This document shows positions 51,857-60,885 of a stretch of DNA of 64,000 nucleotides, piece after piece. The DNA lies in contig JAFZIY010000017.1 of assembly GCA_017554105.1 (NCBI GenBank), forward strand, positions 124,001 to 188,000, read 5' to 3'. The notes beneath the pieces were generated by a model, which was not told the DNA's origin, ran no database searches, and worked only from the letters and a program-made list of their open reading frames with translations. Numbering within the stretch: the stretch's first letter is position 1; each line of letters opens with the position of its first letter. The DNA is from Prevotella sp. GTDB lineage: Bacteria > Bacteroidota > Bacteroidia > Bacteroidales > Bacteroidaceae. The position numbers were made by a program, and so were the translations under genes.

Positions 51857-53494
51857 CTACTTCGCCTGCAAGCAGAAGTTATAGAGTTCGCACATCGACT
51901 GTTTCTTCACTGGTGACGAGAAGACGAGATAGACGGCATGTTTCCCACTAAGATTCTCGATACCAGAAAGTTTGATTGGCACATCCTTTGCCTTGGCTGC
52001 AGTGCGAGGAGTGATGTTGAGACTACCAATCTTCTTTCCTCCACGACTTGTCCAAGGACTGTCAATCATCACGTCGATATGTCCATTGATGCCCAATGTC
52101 TTCATATTCAAGAGCATACGAGGTGTACGACGGCGGTCAATCTTACTGAAATTAAAATACTTATAACCGAGAATGGAGCCGTCGGTGTTGTTTATCACAG
52201 GATTGCAGTTCACCTTCAAGTCATAAACATCACCCTGAGGAATGCCCTCTACATACGTTGCCTCTACGTAAGAACCAGAATAAACGGAACCCGTATTGTC
52301 ACGATAGACCGGCTCTGGTCCTGTCATATAACAGGCTATAGCAGAAGGATAGCGCTTCTGTGGGTCAAGGCCGTTAATCTCAAAGCCCTCCGAGGTGTAC
52401 TCACCCTCCGATATCTCCACCTTTCCGCCAGGACCTTCAGTTACCTTAACGGTGATTGGCGCTACCATTGCCTGACGCGAATACTCGTTAACACCCGTCT
52501 GACGGTGATAGAATATGTACCATTGTCCGTTTATCTCACAGATGCTTCCGTGCGTGTTTCCCGTAGGATTGGCAGTTGGTATGACCTTGCCTTGTTCGTC
52601 AGTGCCACGCGCCCTGCCGTCAATTATAGTCCCGCCGTAGGTGAACGGGCCCAGCGGATGGTCGCTATAGGCGTAAGCCAGGGTATAGTTGGAGTCGTAA
52701 AGTCCGAACTCACCATTCTTCGTCCAACGGCTATATATAAGCACATACTTGTCCTTTATCTTGCGCATTGACGATGCCTCGAAGAAGCGGAACACATCAT
52801 CCTGCTCATTGCTCGGCACAAGGTTCTCTATGCGCTGACCGCCCTTCTTCAGTGTCGCCATCGTGTTCGGGTCGAGTTCGGCTCCCCACGACTGCATGAA
52901 TCCCCAATAGCCATAGACCCTACCATCGTCATCCACGAACACTCCTGGGTCGAAATAGAGTATTCCCACTGTCTCCTTCGGATTCTCGGGATTCCAGTTG
53001 CACACCTCAAACGGTCCGTCTGGACGGTCACTCTTGCACACCATCGTTTGGCGACCTCCCTCCTGATTGTTGGGATAGAGGTAATATGTCTTCTTGCCGT
53101 TCTTGTCTGTCGTTACAGTAACATCAGGAGCAAAGAGGATATCGCCTACCCCACCCTCGTTGAGCAATTGTCCACGAGCATCTTTTTTCGACTCGAAGAT
53201 AATACCATCATAGCGCCACTGCGTCAGATTGTCAACAGATGCCGACCATACGACCTGCTCCCGACCGCAATAATCAGTGCGACGAGAGTCGTGCGAGCCA
53301 TAGATATACACGCGATACTGCCCTGGATGGTCAGGGTCTTCAAAGACATACGGCTCTCCGTCGGGGATATGTTCCCACAAAGGAAGATAAGGGTTCTGCG
53401 CCGTCACATCAACGGCAATCACTGGAAGCATCAGCATGGCGACAATCGCCATTGCCCACTTAAAAACAGAAGGGATGAATAATGGTTTCCTCAT
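51857..53494 (-). CDS. Glycoside hydrolase family 43-like protein
   Basis: The 545-residue protein has a signal peptide (cleavage near VTAQ) and a five-blade propeller of the GH43 kind: 'LWEHIPDGEPYVFEDPDHPG' with the Asp near the start, 'RVYIYGSHDSRRTDYCGR', 'LFAPDVTV', 'VGILYFDPGVFVDDDGRVY' and 'NTHGSICEINGQWYIFYHRQ'. Such enzymes remove arabinose or xylose from plant polysaccharides. The C-terminal 130 residues look like a beta-sandwich/carbohydrate-binding part ('HIDVMIDSPWTSRGGKKIGS'). No SusC/SusD pair is next to it, so it is not in a classic utilisation locus here. Confidence 0.9.
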   Translation of the reverse strand: MRKPLFIPSVFKWAMAIVAMLMLPVIAVDVTAQNPYLPLWEHIPDGEPYVFEDPDHPGQYRVYIYGSHDSRRTDYCGREQVVWSASVDNLTQWRYDGIIFESKKDARGQLLNEGGVGDILFAPDVTVTTDKNGKKTYYLYPNNQEGGRQTMVCKSDRPDGPFEVCNWNPENPKETVGILYFDPGVFVDDDGRVYGYWGFMQSWGAELDPNTMATLKKGGQRIENLVPSNEQDDVFRFFEASSMRKIKDKYVLIYSRWTKNGEFGLYDSNYTLAYAYSDHPLGPFTYGGTIIDGRARGTDEQGKVIPTANPTGNTHGSICEINGQWYIFYHRQTGVNEYSRQAMVAPITVKVTEGPGGKVEISEGEYTSEGFEINGLDPQKRYPSAIACYMTGPEPVYRDNTGSVYSGSYVEATYVEGIPQGDVYDLKVNCNPVINNTDGSILGYKYFNFSKIDRRRTPRMLLNMKTLGINGHIDVMIDSPWTSRGGKKIGSLNITPRTAAKAKDVPIKLSGIENLSGKHAVYLVFSSPVKKQSMCELYNFCLQAK

Positions 53495-53781
53495 AAAATA
53501 TTATGTTATTAATTTCTTGTTCAGACAGGTCTGGATTTGGTCATTTGGCTTAACAAAAACGCCTCATATTTTATATAACGAGGATAGCAAACGAATATTT
53601 TCTTATATGCACACTCTTTTTTTTGCTTTTTTGTTGGAGTTTAAAATAAAAGTAATACCTTTGCCGCCGGATAATAAAAAGAAAAACGTAAGGGCACGAC
53701 CGACCAATGGTCACTTTGCATGCAAAGAACCCTCGTGAACCCCACGCTCAAAAACTAAATAACACTTTAAACTCAAACAAA

Positions 53782-54402
53782 ATGAAAAGAAGCAAAACAT
53801 GGATGCTCACCGCCATCCTTTTCTGCGGTGTTGTTACAGGATGTGTGGATAAGACAGGTACAACACAGGCTAATGGCGACGGAAAGACAAACGCCACCGA
53901 CACTGTTAATTCTCTGCCTGAGTACTCTTATCCGGAACAATCAACTTACATGTCGGCTATCTGCAAATACCTCACCGACTCCATCGGCAAGAACTACTCA
54001 CAGGGTGACGTGTGCATCCCATGCACATTCATCGTGAAGGCCGACGAGAGTAACCCCGACGATATCCGTGTCTGGGGAGACTACTGGGTATTCAATTACA
54101 AACAGGCTGGCGACACTCTGAAAAACGTTTCAGGCGGAGCACATCCAGGATTGTTCCACCTGAAGAAGAGCGGTAACGACTTCATAGTGAATGGTTTCGA
54201 TGGAGTTGCGGACGGTTCAGACTATAATCCGAGTGCAAAGAAGATCTTTGGCGAGTACTTCAACGACTTCAGCAAGATCAACTCTGACGACAAGGGCCGC
54301 AATGAAGCAATTAAAAAGGTGATTTCCGAATATGTCAAGAGAAACAACCTGCCATTCACGTGCTATCAAGACTATGGATGGGATCCGGTGAAACTTGACT
54401 AA
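53782..54402 (+). CDS. Hypothetical lipoprotein
   Basis: Started at ATG 53782 (MKRSKTWMLTAILFCGVVTG, then Cys21), because it gives a lipoprotein signal and follows TACCTTTG at 53656-53663; the frame extends 25 codons upstream without such features. The 206-residue protein contains 'ICKYLTDSIGKNYSQGDVCI', 'RVWGDYWVFNYKQAGDTLKN' and 'CYQDYGWDPVKLD', resembling secreted Bacteroidota proteins with an NTF2-like or cystatin-like beta fold. I cannot assign a family. Followed by a 22-bp repeat array and a terminator. Confidence 0.7.
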   Translation: MKRSKTWMLTAILFCGVVTGCVDKTGTTQANGDGKTNATDTVNSLPEYSYPEQSTYMSAICKYLTDSIGKNYSQGDVCIPCTFIVKADESNPDDIRVWGDYWVFNYKQAGDTLKNVSGGAHPGLFHLKKSGNDFIVNGFDGVADGSDYNPSAKKIFGEYFNDFSKINSDDKGRNEAIKKVISEYVKRNNLPFTCYQDYGWDPVKLD

Positions 54403-54431
54403 GCATAAAACAAAACATGGCAAATGACAAT

Positions 54432-54497
54432 GCGAAAGGACATCTTTCGTCATGCAAAAGGTCATCAATTGCCTGACGAAAAGCCATGAGTTATCAC
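54432..54497. repeat. Three tandem 22-bp units of the GAAAGG family
   Basis: Units begin at 54432 (GCGAAAGGACAT), 54454 (GCAAAAGGTCAT) and 54476 (ACGAAAAGCCAT), exactly 22 bp apart. The first unit contains GAAAGGACATCTTTCG, nearly the same as a unit of the slyD-upstream array read on the other strand. Confidence 0.75.
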
Positions 54498-54509
54498 CCT
54501 ATTGGTATC

Positions 54510-54547
54510 AAATGACCGAACAAAGTTATAACATTGTTCGGTCATTT
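54510..54547. terminator. Bidirectional terminator
   Basis: Perfect 14-bp stem AAATGACCGAACAA (54510-54523) / TTGTTCGGTCATTT (54534-54547), 10-nt loop, between the convergent lipoprotein and oxidoreductase genes. Confidence 0.9.
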
Positions 54548-54570
54548 ATATCTACCTGAAAACCAATTGG

Positions 54571-55557
54571 TTAGTCCATCGGATAGTGAACACCCCACTT
54601 CATGCGCAAATCATCCATAAGTTGCATGATGTAAAGAGTCTCCTCATGCGGCATCTCACGCGGTTCCAAGAGTCCTTCGATGAGAGCCTCACGACATGCT
54701 ACGAACTGATACTCATAGCCTGTTATCTGCTTTGGCACGTGGATATCCTCGACGAACTCACGGTCGTGGGTGTTTACGGTAATCTTTTGCGGGTTGTTGA
54801 TGTTGTCGATGATGAGATTGCCATCTGTTCCCGCTATCACTCCGATATTGTCACCAACACATGAAGCACTCGACTGGACATTGGCAAGAATACCATCCGC
54901 CAGCACCAGACTGATGGCATTGGTAAGGTCCATGCCTGTCTTGCTCTTCACGCACTGACTCTCGATGCTCAGAATGTCGGAAGGGAAGAACATCCTGATG
55001 AAGTTCAGGGCATAGACTCCAAGGTCGAGCAGTGCTCCTCCACATAGGTCGGCACGCATAATACGCGGCTTGTCGCCCATAGAATATCCCAAAGTGGCGG
55101 TGACGAGGCGCGGTATTCCGATGCGACCGCTGCTGATAAGGTCACGGACTATTGTCACGGCGGGCTGATAGCGTGTCCAGATGGCTTCCGCCAGGAACAC
55201 TTTCTGCTCATGTGCCACCTTCACTATCTCGGCAGCCTGGCGATGGTTTGCCATGAAAGCCTTCTCCACCAGACAAGGTTTCCCAGCGAGCAGTGCCTCA
55301 CGCGTCACATCATAATGATGAGAATGTGGCGTGCCGACATAGATGAGGTCGATATCGGGGTCTGCTATCAGCTCTGCATACGACCCGTATGCCTTAGGAA
55401 TATCCCACTTGCTTGCAAACGCCTCGGCCTTTTCTGATGTTCGCGAACCCACGGCGTATGCCTCACATTGCTGCAGTCCGCCCAGTGTGATGGCAGCCTT
55501 CTCTGCTATCCATCCCGTGCCGATAATTCCGACACGCATTATCTGGTCTTGTTTCAT
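54571..55557 (-). CDS. Gfo/Idh/MocA family oxidoreductase
   Basis: The 328-residue protein has an N-terminal Rossmann domain ('MRVGIIGTGWIAEKAAITL'), 'DLIYVGTPHSHHYDVTREAL' and 'KPCLVEKAFMANHRQAAEIV' with the conserved E-K pair. The C-terminal domain has 'GGALLDLGVYALNFIRMFF', as in the trans-dihydrodiol/glucose-fructose oxidoreductase-type subgroup. It oxidises or reduces a sugar-like substrate with NAD(P). Substrate not predictable; no sugar pathway is next to it. Confidence 0.9.
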   Translation of the reverse strand: MKQDQIMRVGIIGTGWIAEKAAITLGGLQQCEAYAVGSRTSEKAEAFASKWDIPKAYGSYAELIADPDIDLIYVGTPHSHHYDVTREALLAGKPCLVEKAFMANHRQAAEIVKVAHEQKVFLAEAIWTRYQPAVTIVRDLISSGRIGIPRLVTATLGYSMGDKPRIMRADLCGGALLDLGVYALNFIRMFFPSDILSIESQCVKSKTGMDLTNAISLVLADGILANVQSSASCVGDNIGVIAGTDGNLIIDNINNPQKITVNTHDREFVEDIHVPKQITGYEYQFVACREALIEGLLEPREMPHEETLYIMQLMDDLRMKWGVHYPMD

Positions 55558-55589
55558 AGTCTTTCTAAATTACCAGCTTACAAAATCTT

Positions 55590-56093
55590 TCACTCGTTTA
55601 CCACCTTCGGTGTCCAGTTATTGAAGAAACGAAGGACCTTCTCCTTGTCATATCCTTGTCCCTCCTCCAGAAAACTTGAGTCTTGTATGTGTATCACATT
55701 ACCATCACCATTGAGCACCACGAAAACGGGATACCCGAATCGACCAGCATTATTCAGTCGCTTCATCAATGCTTCTTCCTGTTCTTTCTCTGAAGAAGCA
55801 CCTCCCGTTTTATGGGGATTATAATTAACATGGATATACACGAAATTCTCGTTGATTAGACTACTTATATCGGTATCGTTGGTAACGAAATCTGCAAAAC
55901 GCAAGCACCAGGGACACCAGTTGCCACCAACCTGGCACATAACGAACTTCCCCTCTGCCCGAGCCTTGACCACAGCCTTGTCAATCTGCTCCATAGGGTT
56001 TATTTCCTCGTCATACACCTTCTTTCTCGTCTGAGCACTCGATTGCAACGAGTATAACACGATGATTAAAGCAACAACAAAAACTTTCATCAT
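55590..56093 (-). CDS. Secreted thioredoxin-like protein
   Basis: The 167-residue protein has a signal peptide (cleavage near SSAQ) and a thioredoxin-like domain with the redox motif Cys60-PW-Cys63 ('GGNWCPWCLRF'), 'INENFVYIHVNYN' and cis-Pro in 'FGYPVFVVLNGDGNVI'. It belongs to the thioredoxin_7/DUF255-like group that occurs in the periplasm of Bacteroidota and probably reduces or forms disulfides. The first two codons are both ATG; either may be used. Gap of 32 bp to the oxidoreductase downstream suggests an operon. Confidence 0.88.
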   Translation of the reverse strand: MMKVFVVALIIVLYSLQSSAQTRKKVYDEEINPMEQIDKAVVKARAEGKFVMCQVGGNWCPWCLRFADFVTNDTDISSLINENFVYIHVNYNPHKTGGASSEKEQEEALMKRLNNAGRFGYPVFVVLNGDGNVIHIQDSSFLEEGQGYDKEKVLRFFNNWTPKVVNE

Positions 56094-56355
56094 TATAGAT
56101 TTTCGATTGATAATAATTTGACTTCATGTATTTCCCAATGCAAAGATAAACATAATTATCCGAAACACCATAATTTGTCATCGATTTTTGTAATAAAAAA
56201 TAAACATTGAGGAACAACAGGCAAATGTTACTCAACAATGTTTCATCGCAAAGCGGAGAAAACACACCTTTTGATTGGAAATGACATGTATCAATAATAA
56301 TGTTAAACTAAAGAAAAACATAGTAAAAAAAGGGGTAAGATTGGATTTTTTATCG

Positions 56356-56690
56356 TATATTTGCAACCGAAAACATGCTCACAGGGGAAACACATTAATT
56401 ACTCTAAAATTAGCAGATTCAAACCAAAGCCCCGACGGCATGAGCAAGGCGCTGACTATCAACACTTTGCAATTTCGAATCATTACATGTTGCTGGCGTT
56501 CAGTGCAGGTATAGATTGTTATTTTTTTCATACTCCGCATTACTTATTGCGGTGACCCTCTTTTATGTTTATTAGTTTCGTGTTCGCCCCACTTGGTTTT
56601 CCTGCTGCATTTCTCACCTTAAAACCAGAAAGCGCAACTACCTCAAGCCTTCAAGCCTGACGAAACTGAAGAATGTGATATTTAGTTATT
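56356..56690 (+). promoter_or_regulatory. Promoter and long 5' leader of the polysaccharide locus
   Basis: The 597-bp gap 56094-56690 has no convincing gene. A -7 box TATATTTG is at 56356-56363 with no exact -33 box, so transcription may start near 56370 and leave a leader of about 320 nt before upxY. Long leaders are the known target of UpxY-type antiterminators in Bacteroides capsule loci. Short complementary pieces TGCTCA (56376-56381) and TGAGCA (56441-56446) could pair. 56094-56355 is the A/T-rich promoter side of the divergent thioredoxin gene. Confidence 0.55.
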
Positions 56691-57257
56691 ATGGCAGAGC
56701 GTGATGTAGCATATTGGTATCCCATGAGAGTCACATACAATCGTGAGCTCAAGGTCAAAGAACGTCTCGATGCATTGGACATCGAAACATATATACCTAT
56801 GCGGTACCAGATTGTTGTTCGTGGTGGAAACCGCAGGCGACTGCTTGTTCCTGCCATTCACAACCTCATCTTCGTGCACTCGTCACAAGCAAACATCACC
56901 AACCTCAAGATGACCGACCCCACGATGGAGCCTTTACGTTACATCATGCATAAGTCACACGAAGACAAGGACGCACCAGCAACTATCGTACGCGTGCCTG
57001 ACGCTCAGATGGAAAACTTCATCAAGGCAACAAAGATTGATGACGATAGTCTTGTATATCTTAACTACGAGGAGTATCTCAGCAAACCGGGCAAGCGAGT
57101 ACTCATCATCGACGGCCCTTTCACTGGAGTGGAGGGAGTTATCAAACGCATCAAGAAAAACCGTCAGGTGGTAGTAGCCATCGACGACCTTGCTGCCGTA
57201 ATGATCACTGCCGTACCCCGCAGTTACCTGAAGGAGCTTGAAGACAGTAATCGTTGA
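56691..57257 (+). CDS. UpxY-family transcription antiterminator (NusG-like)
   Basis: The 188-residue protein has the NusG N-terminal fold ('YWYPMRVTYNRELKVKERLD', 'RRRLLVPAIHNLIFVHSSQA') and a C-terminal KOW-like part ('GKRVLIIDGPFTGVEGVIKR'). Proteins of the UpxY family in Bacteroidales bind RNA polymerase and allow transcription through long capsule operons. It is the first gene of such a locus, with a long leader upstream, the classic arrangement. The 106-bp gap to ugd holds short GAGTTGACAAGTA-like repeats. Confidence 0.93.
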   Translation: MAERDVAYWYPMRVTYNRELKVKERLDALDIETYIPMRYQIVVRGGNRRRLLVPAIHNLIFVHSSQANITNLKMTDPTMEPLRYIMHKSHEDKDAPATIVRVPDAQMENFIKATKIDDDSLVYLNYEEYLSKPGKRVLIIDGPFTGVEGVIKRIKKNRQVVVAIDDLAAVMITAVPRSYLKELEDSNR

Positions 57258-57363
57258 CAAGTAGACGAGTTGACAAGTAAACGAGTTCTTTCTCCACATC
57301 GCCATGAAAGCGTCTCCTATGGAGATATAAACCATAAGTAGTAAACCGCAAACTAAAAACAAC

Positions 57364-58704
57364 ATGAAAATCGCAGTAGCAGGAACAGGTTATGTCGGAT
57401 TATCGATAGCGACACTTCTCAGTCAGCATCATCAGGTGACAGCCGTTGATGTAATTCCTGAGAAAGTGGAAATGCTGAACCGCGGCCAGTCTCCCCTACA
57501 TGATGAATATATAGAGAAATACCTTTCGGATAAGCAGTTGAATCTCACTGCCACTCTTGATGGAGCTTCGGCATATCGTGATGCAGACTTCGTGGTCATT
57601 GCTGCGCCAACCAACTACGACCCGATAAAGAATTACTTCGACACAAGTCATGTTGAAGAGGTCATCGACCTCGTACTGTCTGTGAATCCCGATGCGGTAA
57701 TGGTAATCAAGAGTACCATTCCTGTTGGCTATTGCCGTAGTCTTTATGTGAAGTATGCCACGCTCTTCGAGAAAGAGCCATCACTGAAGGACAAGCATTT
57801 CAACCTGCTTTTCTCTCCAGAGTTCCTTCGCGAGAGCAAGGCTTTATACGACAACCTCTACCCTAGCCGCATTATCGTTGGCTATCCCAAGAGAATTGAG
57901 AAATACCCCGAGGAAAACGATGCTATCACCCGCATCGCCGATATAGACAAGCTCGAGAAGGCTGCTCATACGTTTGCGTCGCTTCTCGTAGAAGGTGCCA
58001 TTAAGAAGGATATTCCAACGCTATTCATGGGCATGAAGGAGGCTGAGGCAGTGAAGCTTTTTGCGAACACGTATCTTGCACTTCGTGTAAGCTATTTCAA
58101 CGAACTCGACACATATGCCGAAGTAAAGGGGCTCGACACACGAAGCATCATCGAAGGCGTCAGCCTCGATCCAAGAATCGGCGACCAGTATAACAACCCA
58201 TCATTCGGTTATGGCGGCTACTGCCTGCCTAAAGACACCAAGCAACTTCTCGCCAACTACCAAGATGTTCCAGAAAACCTCATTGAGGCAATCGTTGAGA
58301 GCAATCGCACCCGCAAAGACTTCATTGCCGACCAAGTGCTGAAACTGGCAGGATACTACGCATACAGCGAGAACAACCAATACGATGTACATCACTCCCC
58401 CCAGGGGGAGTCGGAGGGGGCCCCAACCATCGGCGTCTATCGTCTCACCATGAAGTCGAACAGCGACAACTTCCGCCAGTCGAGCATTCAAGGAGTAATG
58501 AAGCGCATTAAGGCAAAAGGCGCAACTGTGATTATTTATGAGCCGACCCTTGAAGATGGCACTACGTTCTTTGGCAGCAAGGTGGTGAACGACTTAGAAC
58601 TGTTCAAGTCACAAAGCAAAGCCATCATCGCTAACCGCTACGACTCAGTCCTTGACGATGTCCAAGACAAGGTATATACAAGAGATCTTTTTAGAAGAGA
58701 CTGA
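57364..58704 (+). CDS. ugd: UDP-glucose 6-dehydrogenase carrying an in-frame repeat insertion
   Basis: The 446-residue protein has '[20 protein letters not shown]' (NAD site), '[20 protein letters not shown]', '[10 protein letters not shown]' and the catalytic Cys287 in '[15 protein letters not shown]'. It oxidises UDP-glucose (or a related UDP-sugar) to the uronic acid for surface polysaccharide. It is longer than the usual 388 residues of E. coli Ugd. Residues about 344-356 come from a G/C-rich palindromic repeat (58395-58428) that has entered the gene in frame before the conserved '[16 protein letters not shown]' block, probably in a surface loop, so the enzyme can remain active. Confidence 0.92.
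   Translation: MKIAVAGTGYVGLSIATLLSQHHQVTAVDVIPEKVEMLNRGQSPLHDEYIEKYLSDKQLNLTATLDGASAYRDADFVVIAAPTNYDPIKNYFDTSHVEEVIDLVLSVNPDAVMVIKSTIPVGYCRSLYVKYATLFEKEPSLKDKHFNLLFSPEFLRESKALYDNLYPSRIIVGYPKRIEKYPEENDAITRIADIDKLEKAAHTFASLLVEGAIKKDIPTLFMGMKEAEAVKLFANTYLALRVSYFNELDTYAEVKGLDTRSIIEGVSLDPRIGDQYNNPSFGYGGYCLPKDTKQLLANYQDVPENLIEAIVESNRTRKDFIADQVLKLAGYYAYSENNQYDVHHSPQGESEGAPTIGVYRLTMKSNSDNFRQSSIQGVMKRIKAKGATVIIYEPTLEDGTTFFGSKVVNDLELFKSQSKAIIANRYDSVLDDVQDKVYTRDLFRRD
58395..58428. repeat. G/C-rich palindromic repeat inserted in ugd coding sequence
   Basis: CTCCCCCCAGGGGGAG followed by TCGGAGGGGGCCCC: the same palindrome, TCGG-type link and GGCC end as the intergenic copies at 34544 and 47308. It adds about 12 codons without disrupting the frame. 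Confidence 0.75.
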
Positions 58705-58724
58705 TTAAATATATTTTCAACAAA

Positions 58725-59828
58725 ATGAATAACATTACCGTTACATCCCCACTTCTTCCTGACCTCAACGAGTTCAACGAGATGTTAAAGGAAATCTGGG
58801 ACAGCAAGTGGATAACCAATAATGGCTCGTTCCACAAACAATTGGAGAAGGCTCTCGCCAAGTACCTGAAAGTTCCATATATTAGTTTGTTCACTAACGG
58901 AACACTGCCTCTGCTCACGGCTTTACAGGCATTACGCATCACAGGCGAAGTAATCACCACACCATATAGTTTTGTTGCCACCACCCATAGCATCTGGTGG
59001 AATGGATGCCGTCCTGTGTTTGTGGACATCGACCCTGCAACAGGCAACATTGACCCCGATAAGATTGAGGCAGCCATCACACCGAAAACGACTGCTATCA
59101 TGCCCGTCCATGTGTATGGTAAGCCCTGTGATACGAAACGCATCCAAGAAATTGCTGACAAATATGGCCTGAAAGTTATCTATGATGCCGCCCATGCCTT
59201 CGGTGTTGAGGTAAATGGGGAGAGTGTGTTAACTAAAGGAGATATGTCGACACTGTCGTTCCATGCCACTAAAGTTTATAACACATTAGAGGGGGGCGCG
59301 CTGATTGTAAAGGATGAAGCCACGAAAAAACGAATCGACTATTTGAAGAACTTCGGCTTTGCCGGAGAAACAGAAGTGGTCGCTCCCGGTATCAACAGCA
59401 AGGTGGATGAGGTGCGCAGCGCTTACGGACTGTTAAATTTGAAACAGGTTGATGCTGCCATCGAAGCACGTCATCAAGTTGCAATAAAGTATCGAGAAGC
59501 ATTAAAGGATGTTCTCGGTATCAGGTTCTTCGACGATATGCCTGGGGTAAAACACAACTATAGCTATTTCCCGATTTTTGTAAACGCTGAAGAATACGGA
59601 ATGACGCGTGATGAACTCTATTTCAAGATGAAAGAACAGGGAGTGCTTGGCCGTCGTTACTTCTATCCGCTCATCAGTACATTCAGCACTTATCGAAGTT
59701 TGCCGAGTTCAACACCCGAAAATCTTCCTGTTGCCACTAAAATGGCCAACGAGGTTATCTGTTTACCTATGCATCATGCATTAAGTGACAAAGATATTCA
59801 AAGAACACTTAATTTGATTGCCAAATAA
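58725..59828 (+). CDS. DegT/DnrJ/EryC1/StrS family sugar aminotransferase
   Basis: The 367-residue protein is a PLP enzyme of the DegT family: 'YISLFTNGTLPLLTALQALR', 'EVITTPYSFVATTHSI', Asp154 in 'VIYDAAHAFG', and Lys183 ('SFHATKVYNTLEGG') as Schiff-base Lys. 'EVRSAYGLLNLKQVD' is conserved near the end. It transfers an amino group to a keto-sugar nucleotide, giving an amino sugar for the polysaccharide. The stop TAA overlaps the next ATG by one base. Confidence 0.92.
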   Translation: MNNITVTSPLLPDLNEFNEMLKEIWDSKWITNNGSFHKQLEKALAKYLKVPYISLFTNGTLPLLTALQALRITGEVITTPYSFVATTHSIWWNGCRPVFVDIDPATGNIDPDKIEAAITPKTTAIMPVHVYGKPCDTKRIQEIADKYGLKVIYDAAHAFGVEVNGESVLTKGDMSTLSFHATKVYNTLEGGALIVKDEATKKRIDYLKNFGFAGETEVVAPGINSKVDEVRSAYGLLNLKQVDAAIEARHQVAIKYREALKDVLGIRFFDDMPGVKHNYSYFPIFVNAEEYGMTRDELYFKMKEQGVLGRRYFYPLISTFSTYRSLPSSTPENLPVATKMANEVICLPMHHALSDKDIQRTLNLIAK

Positions 59829-60460
59829 TGAAACATCTAATAATTATAGGCGCCAGAGGTTTTGGAAGGGAAGTCTTCTATTTGGCTCAGCATTCAAAAG
59901 GATATGGAGATATTTTCGATATAAAAGGGTATCTTGATGACAAAAATGATGCTTTAGAAGGCTATGCTGGCTATCCTCCTATTATAAACTCTGTTGAAAA
60001 TTATACGGTTGAAGAGGATGATGTCTTTGTTTGTGCACTTGGCGATGTTAATTACAAGAAAAAATATGTTTCTATTATTATAGAAAATGGTGGTGAATTC
60101 ATATCTCTTATTCACGAATCTGCTTACATTCTTCCTTCTGCCAGAATTGGCAAAGGATGTTTAATTTTCCACAATGCCCAGATTTCTGCTGATGTGGAGA
60201 TATCAGATTTCGTTACCATACAACCTTCTGTTTTTCTGGGACATGATGCAAAAATTGGAAAATGGTCACATCTGAATACAGGGAGTATTTGTAATGGTTT
60301 TGTCGAAATAGGCGAAATGGCTACAATACATACATACGCAGTTATTTCCCCAAGGAAAAAAATAGGGCATGGTTGTACTGTTGGTGCTTGTAGTTTTGTT
60401 ACAAGGAGTATTAAGGATGGCATTACCGTAATGGGTAATCCTGCTAGAAAGTTAATATAA
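59828..60460 (+). CDS. NeuD/PglD-like sugar O/N-acyltransferase
   Basis: The 210-residue protein has an N-terminal Rossmann-like part ('MKHLIIIGARGFGREVFYLA', 'DIKGYLDDKNDALEGY') and a left-handed beta-helix with hexapeptide repeats ('ARIGKGCLIFHNAQISADVE', 'AKIGKWSHLNTGSIC', 'IGHGCTVGACSFVTRSI'). This is the PglD/NeuD type that acylates an amino group or hydroxyl on a nucleotide sugar, using acyl-CoA or possibly acyl-ACP. It follows the aminotransferase directly, as in PglD-PglE type pairs. The base composition turns markedly richer in A/T from here on. Confidence 0.88.
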   Translation: MKHLIIIGARGFGREVFYLAQHSKGYGDIFDIKGYLDDKNDALEGYAGYPPIINSVENYTVEEDDVFVCALGDVNYKKKYVSIIIENGGEFISLIHESAYILPSARIGKGCLIFHNAQISADVEISDFVTIQPSVFLGHDAKIGKWSHLNTGSICNGFVEIGEMATIHTYAVISPRKKIGHGCTVGACSFVTRSIKDGITVMGNPARKLI

Positions 60461-60462
60461 TT

Positions 60463-60876
60463 ATGCTGAACTGTTTTAAATTTCATCATATAGGAGTAGC
60501 CGTGAAAGATATCAATAAGACGGCTGCCATTTATGAGGCTGGCGGCTATACTGTCTCTAACACTATTTTAGATCCTATTCAGAATGTAAATATCTGCTGG
60601 CTAACCAAAGAAGGAATGCCAACGGTGGAACTTTTGGAACCTATAAATGAGACATCTCCTGTTTGCAAAACACTTGAGAAAAACGGTGTTACACCTTATC
60701 ATACTTGCTATACTGTTGATAACATTGATGAGGCTGTTGCCGAATTACGCAAGATGAAATATGTGGTGGTGAGCAAACCTGTGGAGGCTGTTGCCATACA
60801 TAACTGCAAGGTCTGTTTCTTATACAACAAAAATATAGGTCTTATAGAATTAGTTGAAACACAAGCAATAATTTAA
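60463..60876 (+). CDS. VOC (glyoxalase-fold) family protein
   Basis: The 137-residue protein shows the vicinal-oxygen-chelate fold: 'CFKFHHIGVAVKDINKTAAI' (first metal His), 'MPTVELLEPINE' (Glu), 'TPYHTCYTVDNIDEAVAELR' (second His) and 'FLYNKNIGLIELVE' (second Glu). The pattern resembles methylmalonyl-CoA epimerase-like members. It lies 2 bp after the acyltransferase and 9 bp before FkbH, so it may act on the acyl unit or the sugar. Exact reaction unknown. Confidence 0.85.
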   Translation: MLNCFKFHHIGVAVKDINKTAAIYEAGGYTVSNTILDPIQNVNICWLTKEGMPTVELLEPINETSPVCKTLEKNGVTPYHTCYTVDNIDEAVAELRKMKYVVVSKPVEAVAIHNCKVCFLYNKNIGLIELVETQAII

Positions 60877-60885
60877 AATAGAAAA

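Noticed and set aside
56275..56514. Plus-strand 79-codon frame before upxY
   Set aside because: It spans the -7 box of the locus promoter and has no ribosome-binding site or recognisable sequence, so more likely leader than gene.
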